Positions 9,075 through 18,495 are shown, counted from the stretch's first letter. The stretch is 64,000 nt of DNA from DT-110 sp030148525 (GCA_965227445.1 OZ245751.1:3844001-3908000); one strand, 5' to 3'. Numbers and translations are program-made. Notes: generated by a model not told the origin, from the letters alone.

Positions 9075-10340
9075 ATGTTTCTGCGAAATACGCTCATCTT
9101 TTTACTAATCGCCGGGGTCGGCTTTTCTTGTCAGTCCTCGTCGGAGGGTGGAAATGCTTTGGATAATCCGGACATCACGCGTTTCGATTACGGCTACCAA
9201 TTTCCGGCCGGGCAACTGGAAACAAATATCCGGGAAGGTGTTCGGTATTTGGAAGAACACCTGCAGCCCAACGGACGCTTTGATTACCTGACCAATCTGC
9301 AACCGGAAGCAGGCATTGATTCGGCCGACTATAACATCCTGCGCCACTGCGGCACCCTGTACGCTATGGGGCAGGCAGCCGAGATGTATCCCGGAGACCT
9401 TGATAAAGAGGCCATGGTGCGGGCGGCCGATTACATTCGGCGAAATTGTCTGGCGCCCTTGCCGGGAGCCGATCGTCCAAACCTGGGGGTATGGACATAT
9501 CCGGAAATAACCAATTCGCAATGGGGAGATGAACTCAAATTAGGGGGTACCGGTCTGGGACTACTCGGCTTTCTGGCGGTCGAACGTCAGGTGCCGGGGT
9601 ACATGAACGGGGACACCCTGGCTTTGCTGGCTGAATCTATCCTGGCTATGCAGCGATCCACCGGGCAGTTCGAATCGATTTACGAAGCAAGTAATGGCGG
9701 GTTTTCCGATCATATTTCACCGTACTATCCGGGCGAGGCCATTTTGTCTTTGGTACAGTTGTACCAGATCGATCAGAATGAACGCTGGTTACAGGGCGCC
9801 CTCAAGGGATTGATGTTCATCGTAGAAGCGAGGAAAGAGGTTGATGTGTTTGATCTGCCGCCCGATCACTGGATCCTTCTCGCCACTAATGAATTACTGA
9901 CGAGCGTACCGGCCGAAAAATACGCGGAGGAACGACCGGCCATCATCGACCACGGACGCCGAATTGCGCAAAAAATGGTCAATACCTCCAAGCAGAACCC
10001 ATCGGATTCCCTCTATTTTGGTGCCTTTAACAGCAGCGGCTCCACCACTTCTCTGGGTACCCGTCTGGAAGGGTTACTCTCTTTTGGTGTACACTTAGAC
10101 GCAGAGACAGACGCAGAGTTGATCGCCGATTTGAAGCAGGCTGTCCATTTTGGCCTGGGTTACGTGCAAGAGGCACGCGTCACTCAGGGGCCCCTGCAGG
10201 GTGGAGTAACCCGCCTGCCGGAGCATTTGCGAAAGCTAAAGCCTAATCCCGTCAACAGTCAGATTCAGATCGACAACGTACAGCACGTAATGAGTGGCTG
10301 GATCTGGGCGAAGCGGCGGCAGGAGTGGCTGTGGAACTAG
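9075..10340 (+). CDS. Lipoprotein with predicted alpha/alpha-toroid (glycosidase-like) fold
   Basis: 421 residues; MFLRNTLIFLLIAGVGFSCQ is a lipoprotein signal with lipobox Cys. The mature part is rich in helical hairpins with repeated glycines and aromatic residues (NIREGVRYLEEHLQPNGRF, YNILRHCGTLYAMGQAAEMY, WGDELKLGGTGLGLLGFLAV, PYYPGEAILSLVQLYQ), which resembles six-hairpin glycosidase or terpenoid-cyclase-like toroids. No specific family or catalytic residue was identified. It stands alone between two heptamer-rich spacers. Confidence 0.65.
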   Translation: MFLRNTLIFLLIAGVGFSCQSSSEGGNALDNPDITRFDYGYQFPAGQLETNIREGVRYLEEHLQPNGRFDYLTNLQPEAGIDSADYNILRHCGTLYAMGQAAEMYPGDLDKEAMVRAADYIRRNCLAPLPGADRPNLGVWTYPEITNSQWGDELKLGGTGLGLLGFLAVERQVPGYMNGDTLALLAESILAMQRSTGQFESIYEASNGGFSDHISPYYPGEAILSLVQLYQIDQNERWLQGALKGLMFIVEARKEVDVFDLPPDHWILLATNELLTSVPAEKYAEERPAIIDHGRRIAQKMVNTSKQNPSDSLYFGAFNSSGSTTSLGTRLEGLLSFGVHLDAETDAELIADLKQAVHFGLGYVQEARVTQGPLQGGVTRLPEHLRKLKPNPVNSQIQIDNVQHVMSGWIWAKRRQEWLWN

Positions 10341-10356
10341 AATAGGGTATAATGTT

Positions 10357-10442
10357 CAGTGCTCAGTGCTAAATGGAGCGTGGAGCGTCGAGCGTGGAGC
10401 GTGGAGCGTGGAGCATTGAGCATTCAGCATTGAGCATTCCTT
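10357..10442. repeat. Heptamer array switching from GCGTSGA to GCATTNA
   Basis: After two gctcagt/gctaaat words the array reads gcgtgga, gcgtcga, gcgtgga (three times), then in the same phase gcattga, gcattca, gcattga, gcattcc. The change of word family without change of phase is notable. Confidence 0.9.
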
Positions 10443-10505
10443 AACCTCGGTAAAGTATGACCATCGGAAGATCTGAACCTCATTAATACGACCAATACTA
10501 TTCCC

Positions 10506-11030
10506 ATGCCCATCACCATCATCCCTTACGATCCCTCCTGGCCGGAAAAATTTGAGCAGGAAGCCGGCCTTCTTCGGGAATTATTGGGAGAGCTTGCCGT
10601 GCAGATCCACCATATCGGCAGCACCTCGGTTCCCGGCCTGGCGGCAAAACCGATCATCGATATTTTGCTGGAAGTCTCGGACCTGGATGCACTGGATGCA
10701 CTGGATGCAAAAAATGCAGGATTCAACCGCTTGGGCTATGAACCCAAAGGTGCCTTTGGTATCCCCGGACGCAGGTATTTTCGCAAGGGTGGTGATCAGC
10801 GCACCCATCATCTTCATGCCTTCCGGACCGGGGATCAAAACCTGGCACGACATGTATCGTTCCGCGACTATTTGCGGGCACATCCGGAGATAGCCAAAGC
10901 GTATGCCGAAGTAAAGATTCGGGCTGCCCGATTGGCGAACGACCACCTGGAGTCGTACGGAAAAGCCAAAGAGCCTTTCATCCGACACTACGAACAATTA
11001 GCCCTCCAATGGTATGGAAATAGGAAATAA
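10506..11030 (+). CDS. GrpB family (UPF0157) protein, nucleotidyltransferase-like
   Basis: 174 residues. ITIIPYDPSWPEKFEQE at the N-terminus, HIGSTSVPGLAAKPIIDILL (residues about 35-58) and THHLHAFRTGDQNLARHVSF are the signature blocks of the GrpB/UPF0157 family, related to the nucleotidyltransferase superfamily; sometimes fused to CoaE. Its molecular activity is not established. A three-fold 9-base repeat (ctggatgca) after the conserved block encodes LDALDALDA and probably arose by slippage. The next gene starts nine bases downstream. Confidence 0.85.
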   Translation: MPITIIPYDPSWPEKFEQEAGLLRELLGELAVQIHHIGSTSVPGLAAKPIIDILLEVSDLDALDALDAKNAGFNRLGYEPKGAFGIPGRRYFRKGGDQRTHHLHAFRTGDQNLARHVSFRDYLRAHPEIAKAYAEVKIRAARLANDHLESYGKAKEPFIRHYEQLALQWYGNRK

Positions 11031-11039
11031 ACCTGTTCC

Positions 11040-12263
11040 ATGCAATCGTTTCTACACCAGTGGGGACATGCCGCCCATACTACAGCCGGCTTTTTCTGGA
11101 TGGCCCTTTGGGCTTTTATCCTTGGCTATGGCCTGAGTTCGCTCATACAAATTTTCGTGACGGAGGAGCGTATGCAGCGGACCATGGGCGATGCGGGCAA
11201 GAAGAGCATGTTACTCGGTACCTTTTTCGGCTTTGTCAGCAGTTCGTGCAGCTTTTCGGCTCTGGCCACCACCAAGTCCCTGTTTCAGAAGGGAGCCAGC
11301 TTTGCCGCCTCCGTTGCCTTCCTCCTGGCCTCCACCAATCTGGTGATCGAGCTGGGGATTATCATTTCCATTTTCCTGGGGTGGCAGTTTGTGGTTGGTG
11401 AATATGTAGGTGGTATCCTGCTTATTCTCGTGAGTTGGTTGCTGATCCGTATTATTCGGCCGACAAAACTTATACAAAAAGCCCGGAAGCGACTCGATGA
11501 GGGGAAGTCTGACAGCGGCGATGATCAAAAATCATTTTCCCAAAAGTTGCGATCACGCATTGCCTGGGCCAAAGTAGGCAAGCAATACGCCATGGAATGG
11601 AAGATGGTCTGGAAAGACGTGACGGTGGGATTCACCATCGCGGGTATCGTCTCAGCTTTTGTGCCGGATGCTTTTTTTCAGACCCTGTTCATCAATTCGG
11701 GCCCCGACGTGGAGTCCTTCGGTTTTTTCACCCTGCTGGAGCACGTGCTCGTGGGTCCGGTAGCCGCCTTCCTGACCTTTATCGGGTCCATGGGTAATAT
11801 ACCCCTGGCGGCCCTGCTTTATGGCAAAGGAGTCAGCTTTGCCGGGGTGATGGCCTTTATTTTCAGCGACCTGGTGGTCTTCCCGGTTTTGCGGATCAAC
11901 GCCAAATACTACGGTTGGAAGATGGCCCTGTTCATTTTAGGTCTGCTGTTTGCCTCCCTTATCGTTACTTCTCTGGGCTTACACTACGGATTCTCGGTCC
12001 TTGATCTTTTGCCGCAAGGCAGTGAAACATCCATAACTGACCGGCAACACTTTGCCATTGACTATACCTTCTTTTTGAATATCGGATTCCTGATTTTGTC
12101 CGGTGTGCTGATCTATCTGGGTTTTTACCGGGGTAAAGACGTACACCACCACAAAGAAATGGCTCCCAAGAGTCCCGTACTGGAATCGGTACTTAAGTGG
12201 CTGGCCTACGGCTGTTACCTGTGGCTGGCGGGGGGACTGCTGCTGCACTACGTGATCCTTTAG
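11040..12263 (+). CDS. Permease of the COG0701/DUF318 family
   Basis: 407 residues with eight or more membrane segments. SSSCSFSALATTKSLFQKGASF and a second half copy GSMGNIPLAALLYGKGVSFAGVMAFIFSDL are the paired signature segments of the predicted permease family that includes UPF0718 proteins. A basic cytoplasmic loop (KARKRLDEGKSDSGDDQK) separates the halves. Transported substrate is unknown; relatives are often linked to thiols, metalloids or metal stress, but nothing in the neighbourhood supports a choice. Starts nine bases after the GrpB gene, so probably cotranscribed. Confidence 0.85.
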   Translation: MQSFLHQWGHAAHTTAGFFWMALWAFILGYGLSSLIQIFVTEERMQRTMGDAGKKSMLLGTFFGFVSSSCSFSALATTKSLFQKGASFAASVAFLLASTNLVIELGIIISIFLGWQFVVGEYVGGILLILVSWLLIRIIRPTKLIQKARKRLDEGKSDSGDDQKSFSQKLRSRIAWAKVGKQYAMEWKMVWKDVTVGFTIAGIVSAFVPDAFFQTLFINSGPDVESFGFFTLLEHVLVGPVAAFLTFIGSMGNIPLAALLYGKGVSFAGVMAFIFSDLVVFPVLRINAKYYGWKMALFILGLLFASLIVTSLGLHYGFSVLDLLPQGSETSITDRQHFAIDYTFFLNIGFLILSGVLIYLGFYRGKDVHHHKEMAPKSPVLESVLKWLAYGCYLWLAGGLLLHYVIL

Positions 12264-12359
12264 GGTAAAGACGGCACACGATACACGGCTTACGGCTTAC
12301 GGAATTTCAGCACTCACTCTTTGGTGATAATTGAGATCAATGACGGCTTAGGGCCTATC

Positions 12360-12424
12360 AGCCCACCAGCTTCAGCGGTGGGTGATTCGGGAACAATCCA
12401 AATTTCAATACCACTTTAGTGGTG
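12360..12424. repeat. Two-hairpin REP-like element
   Basis: Hairpin one at 12362-12382 (cccaccagc-ttc-agcggtggg) and hairpin two at 12410-12423 (accactttagtggt) are separated by about 27 bases. The same pair occurs in the opposite orientation at 32148-32207. CTTACGG heptamers precede it at about 12286-12300. Confidence 0.75.
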
Positions 12425-12493
12425 CATAAAAAGGCCATTCACTCCACTCCATTGATGCCCCCTTTCGTACCTTACGGACGAAAATCATCCGCT

Positions 12494-12859
12494 ATGCCAT
12501 CCATCAAACGGTTTTTCCTGATCGACTGCCTGGGGGCCATCACCTCCACTTTTCTGTTGGGCTTTGTTTTGGTGCGATTTCAATCCTTTTTCGGCATGCC
12601 CACCGGCACGCTTTATGTCCTGGCGGGCATTGCTGCCTGCTTTGCGGTATATTCCGGAATGGGGTACCTGATCACCGGCCTGCAAAAACCGGCCTTTCTG
12701 CGTACTATTGCCGTAGCTAATGTACTCTACTGCTTACTGACACTAAGCCTGGTGTACGTATACCGGGAAGTGATCACGGCCTGGGGCATTGCGTACTTTG
12801 TCGGGGAAGTAGTCATTGTGGTTCTCCTGGCTACCAGGGAATGGAAGCGGGCGGGTTAG
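12494..12859 (+). CDS. Small four-helix membrane protein, function unknown
   Basis: The frame is open from 12419, but the ATG at 12494 (MPSIKRFFLIDCLGAITS) is preferred because it begins a typical positively charged N-terminus followed by four hydrophobic helices: GAITSTFLLGFVLVRF, LYVLAGIAACFAVYSGMGYLI, TIAVANVLYCLLTLSLVYVY and GIAYFVGEVVIVVLLATREW. 121 residues. It resembles small Bacteroidota integral membrane proteins often annotated as hypothetical. The stop codon abuts a ggggaatggg repeat. Confidence 0.65.
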   Translation: MPSIKRFFLIDCLGAITSTFLLGFVLVRFQSFFGMPTGTLYVLAGIAACFAVYSGMGYLITGLQKPAFLRTIAVANVLYCLLTLSLVYVYREVITAWGIAYFVGEVVIVVLLATREWKRAG

Positions 12860-13056
12860 GGGAATGGGGGAATGGGAGAGTTGGATTCCAATCAAAACAG
12901 GTCTCTGTAGAGACGCGATGTAGTGCGTCTGTCATTGTGTTTCGATTAGGAGATTAGGGGATCAGGCGATGCCCGGCGAAGCTTTCCCGGCCGCCGAAAC
13001 TTTGTGCAGGTGACAGCTAAGTCGGAAGAGCATTTATCATTAAGCATTGAAAAACA
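12860..13056. repeat. Intergenic: short repeats and imperfect REP palindrome
   Basis: ggggaatggg and gattagg repeats flank gtagagacgcgat...gtgcgtct at 12907-12930, an imperfect relative of the perfect 18-base palindrome at 39111-39128. 12970-13010 carries ccgcc/cgaaactttgtgcagg, similar to 16879-16900. No gene. Confidence 0.6.
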
Positions 13057-13440
13057 ATGGATACATCACAACAAAAAACCATCATCGAATCCTACGTCCG
13101 GGCCTATAACACCTTTGATATTGCCGGCATGACCCAGCACCTGCATCCCGCAGTGGTCTTCGAAAATGTATCGAACGGGGAGGTTGACCTGACTACGGAG
13201 GGTATCGAAGCTTTCCGGGAACAAGCCGAACGGGCCAAAGCCCTATTCGCACAACGCGAGCAGCGTATTACTGACTGGTCGTTTGAGGGCGTTCAGGTGA
13301 CTATTGGCATCGACTACGAGGGCACCCTCGCCATTGATCTGCCAAATGGCCTCGAGGCCGGTGATCAGTTATCCATGCAAGGGGAATCGGAGTTTCATTT
13401 CCGGGATGGTAAGATCATTCTGCTGCGCGACCGGTCGTAA
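13057..13440 (+). CDS. SnoaL/NTF2-like fold protein
   Basis: 127 residues: helical start TIIESYVRAYNTFDIAGMTQHLHPAVVFENV followed by strands ending EFHFRDGKIILLRDRS. This is the layout of the SnoaL-like/nuclear transport factor 2-like superfamily, a cone-shaped fold used by small-ligand binding proteins and some isomerases. No specific activity is visible. It is flanked by repeats and looks monocistronic; the leader-type element ggctttcgccaaaaagg lies directly after its stop. Confidence 0.75.
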   Translation: MDTSQQKTIIESYVRAYNTFDIAGMTQHLHPAVVFENVSNGEVDLTTEGIEAFREQAERAKALFAQREQRITDWSFEGVQVTIGIDYEGTLAIDLPNGLEAGDQLSMQGESEFHFRDGKIILLRDRS

Positions 13441-13443
13441 GCT

Positions 13444-13566
13444 GGCTTTCGCCAAAAAGGATCGGTACTCTCCGGGAGCTTTAATTTTTCATGTAGCCTG
13501 GCTGTCGCTGACCGGACAAAGAAGAAGGTTGAGGTTGAGGATCAGGTTGAGGCTGAGGTTGAGTTT
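13444..13566. repeat. Leader-type element followed by GGTTGA hexamers
   Basis: 13444-13460 is ggctttcgccaaaaagg. 13527-13566 is a six-base tandem (ggttga, ggatca, ggctga), one of the few arrays in the window not in a seven-base phase. Confidence 0.7.
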
Positions 13567-13569
13567 TTT

Positions 13570-13599
13570 TTGACAAAATTTCGTTCTGTACTATTTCCG
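13570..13599 (+). promoter_or_regulatory. Candidate promoter of the Gfo/Idh gene
   Basis: ttgaca at 13570 is followed, 19 bases after its TTG, by tatttccg at 13592, a weak match to the Bacteroidota minus-7 box TAnnTTTG at the usual spacing. A start near 13605 would leave a leader of about 35 bases. Inference only. Confidence 0.3.
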
Positions 13600-13639
13600 T
13601 GCAATCTTGCAGGGATTATTACCTCTTGAACTTTTTCCC

Positions 13640-14743
13640 ATGCCAAAGTTGTTTGTCACCTCCGGAATGATCCTTTTTGCATCTCTGTATGCCTTCGGGC
13701 AAAAAGCGCCCCTGAAAATCGGGGTCATCGGCCTGACCCACACCCACGTACACTGGATTCTGGGTGGCACGGAGCGGGGCGACTACGAGATTGTCGGCAT
13801 CGTGGAACCCAACCGCGAACTGGCCGGCCGCTATGCCGAGCAGCACGGTTATTCCATGGACCTGGTGTACGACACCTCTGAGGAACTACTGGCCGCTACG
13901 AAACCGGAAGCAGTCACCGCCTTCGGTACCATTTACGATCACCTCGAAGTGGTCGAGACCTTTGCACCTCTCGGCATTCACGTCATGGTGGAAAAGCCAC
14001 TGGCCGTCAGCCTGAAGCACGCCAAAAAGATGCAGGCACTGGCACAGAAGCACAACATCCATCTGCTCACCAACTACGAAACGACCTGGTACCCCACCAA
14101 TCATCGTGCTTATGAACTGGTAACCGAGGAAAAAGCCGTGGGGGATATTCGCAAGATCGTTGTCCGCGACGGACATCGCGGCCCCAAAAAGATCGGTGTC
14201 AATTCGGAATTCCTCGACTGGCTCACCGATCCCAAACTGAATGGCGGTGGTGCCATCACCGATTTCGGATGCTACGGTGCTAACCTGACCACCTGGCTGA
14301 TGGAAGGGGAACGCCCCAAAAGCGTCACGGCCATCACCCAACAACTCCAGGCGCCCAACAATCCTTTGGTCGACGATGAGGCCATCATCCTGGTGCAATA
14401 TGCCGACGCCGTCGCCATCATCCAGGCATCCTGGAACTGGCCCATCGGTCGTAAGGATATGGAGATCTACGGACTTACCGGCGCGGTCTATGCCGACAAC
14501 CGCCACGACCTTCGCATCCGCATCGCCGAAGGCTACGATGACTTTGATGAAACCAGCCAGACCCTGGAAGAGCGTCCGGCACCCTACGACGATCCCTTCG
14601 CCTACCTGGCCGCCGTTGTCCGCGGTAACATCGAACCAGCACCCTACGACCTGTCTTCACTCGAGAACAATGTGCTGGTCGTCGAGATTCTCGATGCCGC
14701 CATCCGCAGTGCACGGACGGGGAAGAGGGTGAGACTGAAGTGA
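13640..14743 (+). CDS. Gfo/Idh/MocA-family oxidoreductase with signal peptide
   Basis: The ATG at 13640 (MPKLFVTSGMILFASLYAFG) begins a signal peptide, better than the open frame's upstream TTG at 13607. The mature protein opens with a Rossmann strand IGVIGLTHTHVHWILGG (modified G-x-G-x-x), then EPNRELAGRYAEQHG and VEKPLAVSLKHAKKM, the E-K-P motif with the catalytic Lys of the family, and ends with a C-terminal beta-sheet dimer domain. Exported members act on sugars or sugar acids in the periplasm with tightly bound NAD(P), by analogy. Substrate unknown. The macrosatellite starts about ten bases after the stop. Confidence 0.85.
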   Translation: MPKLFVTSGMILFASLYAFGQKAPLKIGVIGLTHTHVHWILGGTERGDYEIVGIVEPNRELAGRYAEQHGYSMDLVYDTSEELLAATKPEAVTAFGTIYDHLEVVETFAPLGIHVMVEKPLAVSLKHAKKMQALAQKHNIHLLTNYETTWYPTNHRAYELVTEEKAVGDIRKIVVRDGHRGPKKIGVNSEFLDWLTDPKLNGGGAITDFGCYGANLTTWLMEGERPKSVTAITQQLQAPNNPLVDDEAIILVQYADAVAIIQASWNWPIGRKDMEIYGLTGAVYADNRHDLRIRIAEGYDDFDETSQTLEERPAPYDDPFAYLAAVVRGNIEPAPYDLSSLENNVLVVEILDAAIRSARTGKRVRLK

Positions 14744-14752
14744 CTTCAGGGA

Positions 14753-16796
14753 CAGAAGAGACCGGAGGGATGGTTTTGGGCATGGTCTGAGGTTTTCGAT
14801 GCTTTAGTTTTTCGCATTGCGCTTGTTTGCGTCGGGCGTGGAAACGACTTACGGCTTACGGCTTACGGCTTACGGCAGACGGTCCGAAAAGGAGCGCTGA
14901 TCCTCTGGATCGCGGCAACGTAACAGGTCTTTGAAAGAGCTGACTCCGTGGGGCGTCGAAACAACTCAAGGCCTACGATACGAGACTGCAGCGACTATAG
15001 CGAAAGAAGGGACCGGAGGGATGGTTTTGGGCATGGTCTGAGGTTTTCGATGCTTTAGTTTTTCGCATTGCGCTTGTCCGCGTGGAGCGTGGAGCGTCGA
15101 GCGTCGTGACGGCTCGATAAGGAGCGCTGATCCTCCGGATCGCGCCAACGCAACAGATCTTTGAAAGAACTGACTCCGTATCGCGTTGAAACAACTCAAG
15201 GCCTACGATACGAGACTGCAGCGACTATAGCGAAAGAAGAGACCGGAGGGATGGTTTTGGGCATGGTCTGAGGTTTTCGATGCTTTAGTTTTTCGCATTG
15301 CGCTTGTTTGCGTCGGGCGTGGAAACGACTTACGGCTTACGGCTTACGGCTTACGGCAGACGGTCCGAAAAGGAGCGCTGATCCTCTGGATCGCGGCAAC
15401 GTAACAGGTCTTTGAAAGAGCTGACTCCGTGGGGCGTCGAAACAACTCAAGGCCTACGATACGAGACTGCAGCGACTATAGCGAAAGAAGGGACCGGAGG
15501 GATGGTTTTGGGCATGGTCTGAGGTTTTCGATGCTTTAGTTTTTCGCATTGCGCTTGTTTGCGTCGGGCGTGGAAACGGCTTACGGCTTACGGCTTACGG
15601 CAGACGGTCCGAAAAGGAGCGCTGATCCTCTGGATCGCGGCAACGTAACAGGTCTTTGAAAGAGCTGACTCCGTGGGGCGTCGAAACAACTCAAGGCCTA
15701 CGATACGAGACTGCAGCGACTATAGCGAAAGAAGAGACCGGAGGGATGGTTTTGGGCATGGTCTGAGGTTTTCGATGCTTTAGTTTTTCGCATTGCGCTT
15801 GTTTGCGTCGGGCGTGGAAACGACTTACGGCTTACGGCTTACGGCTTACGGCAGACGGTCCGAAAAGGAGCGCTGATCCTCTGGATCGCGGCAACGTAAC
15901 AGGTCTTTGAAAGAGCTGACTCCGTGGGGCGTCGAAACAACTCAAGGCCTACGATACGAGACTGCAGCGACTATAGCGAAAGAAGAGACCGGAGGGATGG
16001 TTTTGGGCATGGTCTGAGGTTTTCGATGCTTTAGTTTTTCGCATTGCGCTTGTTTGCGTCGGGCGTGGAAACGACTTACGGCTTACGGCTTACGGCTTAC
16101 GGCAGACGGTCCGAAAAGGAGCGCTGATCCTCTGGATCGCGGCAACGTAACAGGTCTTTGAAAGAGCTGACTCCGTGGGGCGTCGAAACAACTCAAGGCC
16201 TACGATACGAGACTGCAGCGACTATAGCGAAAGAAGAGACCGGAGGGATGGTTTTGGGCCTGGTCTGAGGTTTTCGATGCTTTAGTTTTTCGCATTGCGC
16301 TTGTCCGCGTGGAGCGTGGAGCGTCGAGCGTCGTGACGGCTCGATAAGGAGCGCTGATCCTCCGGATCGCGCCAACGCAACAGATCTTTGAAAGAACTGA
16401 CTCCGTATCGCGTTGAAACGAATCACGGCAGACGATACGAGACTGCAGCGACTATAGCGAAAGAAGAGACCGGAGGGATGGTTTTGGGCCTGGTCTGAGG
16501 TTTTCGATGCTTTAGTTTTTCGCATTGCGCTTGTCCGCGTGGAGCGTGGAGCGTCGTGCGTCGTGACGGCTCGAAAAGGAGCGCTGATCCTCTGGATCGC
16601 GGCAACGTAACAGGTCTTTGAAAGAGCTGACTCCGTGGGGCGTCGAAACAACTCAAGGCCTACGATACGAGACTGCAGCGACTATAGCGAAAGAAGGGAC
16701 CGGAGGGATGGTTTTGCTAAGGCATCGGTTTTTCATGCTCTGGTTTTTCGCATTGCGCTTGTCCGCGTCGAGCGTGGAGCGTGGAGCGTCGAGCTC
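14753..16796 (+). repeat. Macrosatellite: nine tandem units of 251, 244 or 230 bp
   Basis: The landmark accggagggatgg occurs at 14761, 15012, 15242, 15493, 15737, 15988, 16239, 16469 and 16699, giving intervals 251, 230, 251, 244, 251, 251, 230 and 230. The long type carries a gcgtcgggcgtgg segment and four cttacgg heptamers; 244 has three; the short type has gcgtgga/gcgtcga words instead. All differences are multiples of seven. Each unit carries the hairpin cgc-t-gatcc-tct-ggatc-gcg. 230, 244 and 251 are not multiples of three, so the minus-strand open frames (77 to 152 codons) are chance. Single copies lie at 18496 and, diverged, at 31795; inverted copies at the window start. Confidence 0.95.
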
Positions 16797-17022
16797 TCCT
16801 AATCCCCCTATCCCCACATCGCTTCCAAAGAGGATTAGTCATTTTTAAAAAAAGCGAGACTCATTCCCCAACTTCCCTGGCTGCCGAAGCTTTGCGCAGG
16901 CATGCCGATTTCCGCCCTCCGATTTCCGACTTAGCCCATCTCTTTAGTGCATTGAGGCTACTTTAAATAAACGTGAAGTTTTGATATTCAGTCTTTTAGC
17001 AAACAGCTCAGCCTCTACCACA
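16797..17022. other. Intergenic, no feature recognised
   Basis: Mostly unremarkable sequence between the macrosatellite and a gene remnant; 16879-16900 has the gccgaagctttgcgcagg word and 16906-16930 two ccgatttccg heptamer-like words. Confidence 0.5.
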
Positions 17023-17256
17023 CGGCCCATCCATCAATTAGTGGGATTCCGGCGTATCCACCTGCAGGCCGGAGAGACCCGGACGGTTACCTTCACGCTC
17101 CCAAAAGAGCAATTGGCATTGATCAATGCCGATGGAGAATGGGCGACGGAGCCGGGCTGGTTTCGGGTATCGGTCGGTGGAGAGCAACCCGAACGGGCAG
17201 GGCAACCCAATGCGGCGACTACCGAGACGATTCAGGGACGATTCGAAGTACGGTAA
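17023..17256 (+). pseudogene. C-terminal remnant of a GH3 beta-glucosidase
   Basis: RPIHQLVGFRRIHLQAGETR, TVTFTLPKEQLALINADGEW and EPGWFRVSVGGEQP match the fibronectin type III-like C-terminal domain of family 3 glycoside hydrolases, compare KGFQRIRLEAGESAEIRF in the intact gene at 22687. The upstream catalytic domains are absent and there is no start codon in context, so this is a broken gene fragment of about 77 codons. It is next to the macrosatellite, suggesting a rearrangement there. Confidence 0.75.
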
Positions 17257-17606
17257 GTATGGTGTAACCTTTTGGCGAAAGCCCGGTATCCAACTGGAAA
17301 GCAGTGACTAATCAGCATACACCCTGGTTTTACGAGCGGGTGGAACCGGCGGTGATTGAATGACCACATCTCAGTATTACCCTGCTTTTTTGGTATACCA
17401 TCGATCGAAAGATTCAGTAACACCACAGTACTATTGATAATATCCGAATTATTTGGTATATTGTAAGGTGTAGCGAACTGATTATCAATTCTTCTTCCAG
17501 TTTATCCATCCCCATCTTTCCTACTGTTTCTCTCCGGTTACAACGTACTGACTTGACATGGACCTAACCGGTCCTAATACTCTCACATACTTAAAACCGA
17601 TATTGT
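17257..17606. other. Intergenic with hairpin element and inverted repeat
   Basis: 17268-17284 is ccttttggcgaaagccc, a GGC-GAAA-GCC hairpin of the leader-element family. ttgataat at 17436 and attatcaa at 17481 form an 8-base inverted repeat around an AT-rich segment ahead of the next gene, a possible regulatory site. Nothing else is seen. Confidence 0.45.
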
Positions 17607-18389
17607 ATGAAAGCTTTGCTTTTAACGGTATGCCTATGCTTAATAGGTATTACTCAATCGACTCTACTCCATGCTCAGGAAGAGCAGCCTGCCATTGCGA
17701 TCGTGGAATACATGAAAGTAAAACCGGGTATGAACCAAGAATACATGGACTGCGAAATGGCCTATAAGGACATCCACCAAAAGCGGGTGGACAAGGGTCA
17801 CATCCTGTCTTGGCAACTCGAACGCGTCCTCTTCCCCAGTGGCACCAATTCGGAATACGATTACCTGACCATAACAGTAGTAAAGGACATGGAAGCCCTG
17901 GAAAGCGTGAACAGTCACTGGAGTGCACTCATTGATGCAGCGCCGGCCGATCAGCAGAAGCTGTTGAACAATGCCGCTAAATACCGTGACCTGGTGAAAC
18001 GCGAACTATGGACCGTAGTGGATGGGGTTGGCAATATGCGCGCCAAATACGCCGTCGAAAACTACATGAGTGTCCCGTATTCCGGCTGGTCCGAGTACAT
18101 GGCCATGGAAACGGAGTTTGTAAAACCCATTCACGAAAAGAGTATCGAAAAAGGCAATCGGGCCGGCTGGATGGTTGGCTATATGATGATGCCCCACGGG
18201 GAGGGTATGGACTACCAGGCTTCCACCATCGACTTCTATGATTCTATGGCCGATATGACCAATAGCGACGCCGATATTTGGGAGGCGACCTACCCGGGGA
18301 TGAGCGACGAGGAGATTAGCAAGCGAATTGATAAGACCCGCATGTTATTCAAGGCCGAGACGCGTATGTTGGTCGCATTTGTGGAATAA
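17607..18389 (+). CDS. Exported protein with two tandem dimeric alpha/beta-barrel-like domains
   Basis: 260 residues; MKALLLTVCLCLIGITQSTL and cleavage after LHAQ give a signal peptide. The mature part contains two similar halves: EYMKVKPGMNQEYMDCEMAY with KDIHQKRVDKGHILSW (about residues 33-70), and NYMSVPYSGWSEYMAMETEF with KPIHEKSIEKGNRAGW (about 152-190). Each half looks like an antibiotic-biosynthesis-monooxygenase/ferredoxin-like barrel, so the chain may fold as an internal pseudo-dimer. No cofactor site is evident; function unknown. Confidence 0.7.
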   Translation: MKALLLTVCLCLIGITQSTLLHAQEEQPAIAIVEYMKVKPGMNQEYMDCEMAYKDIHQKRVDKGHILSWQLERVLFPSGTNSEYDYLTITVVKDMEALESVNSHWSALIDAAPADQQKLLNNAAKYRDLVKRELWTVVDGVGNMRAKYAVENYMSVPYSGWSEYMAMETEFVKPIHEKSIEKGNRAGWMVGYMMMPHGEGMDYQASTIDFYDSMADMTNSDADIWEATYPGMSDEEISKRIDKTRMLFKAETRMLVAFVE

Positions 18390-18495
18390 ACAATCATGTA
18401 CTTAGCCTGGTATCCCGAATAGAACGTGCTGTTCTGTTCGGGGTATTTTTATTTAAGAACCGTTCACCCAGACCATGGTGTGGATAGGAGCCTCT

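Noticed and set aside
11040..12263. Arsenic or mercury resistance transporter
   Set aside because: The permease family fits, but no metalloid regulator or reductase is near; substrate left open.
16193..16651. 152-codon minus-strand open frame and several 73-77 codon frames in the macrosatellite
   Set aside because: They restart in each unit, and 230, 244 and 251 are not multiples of three; no protein-like composition. Chance frames in repeats.
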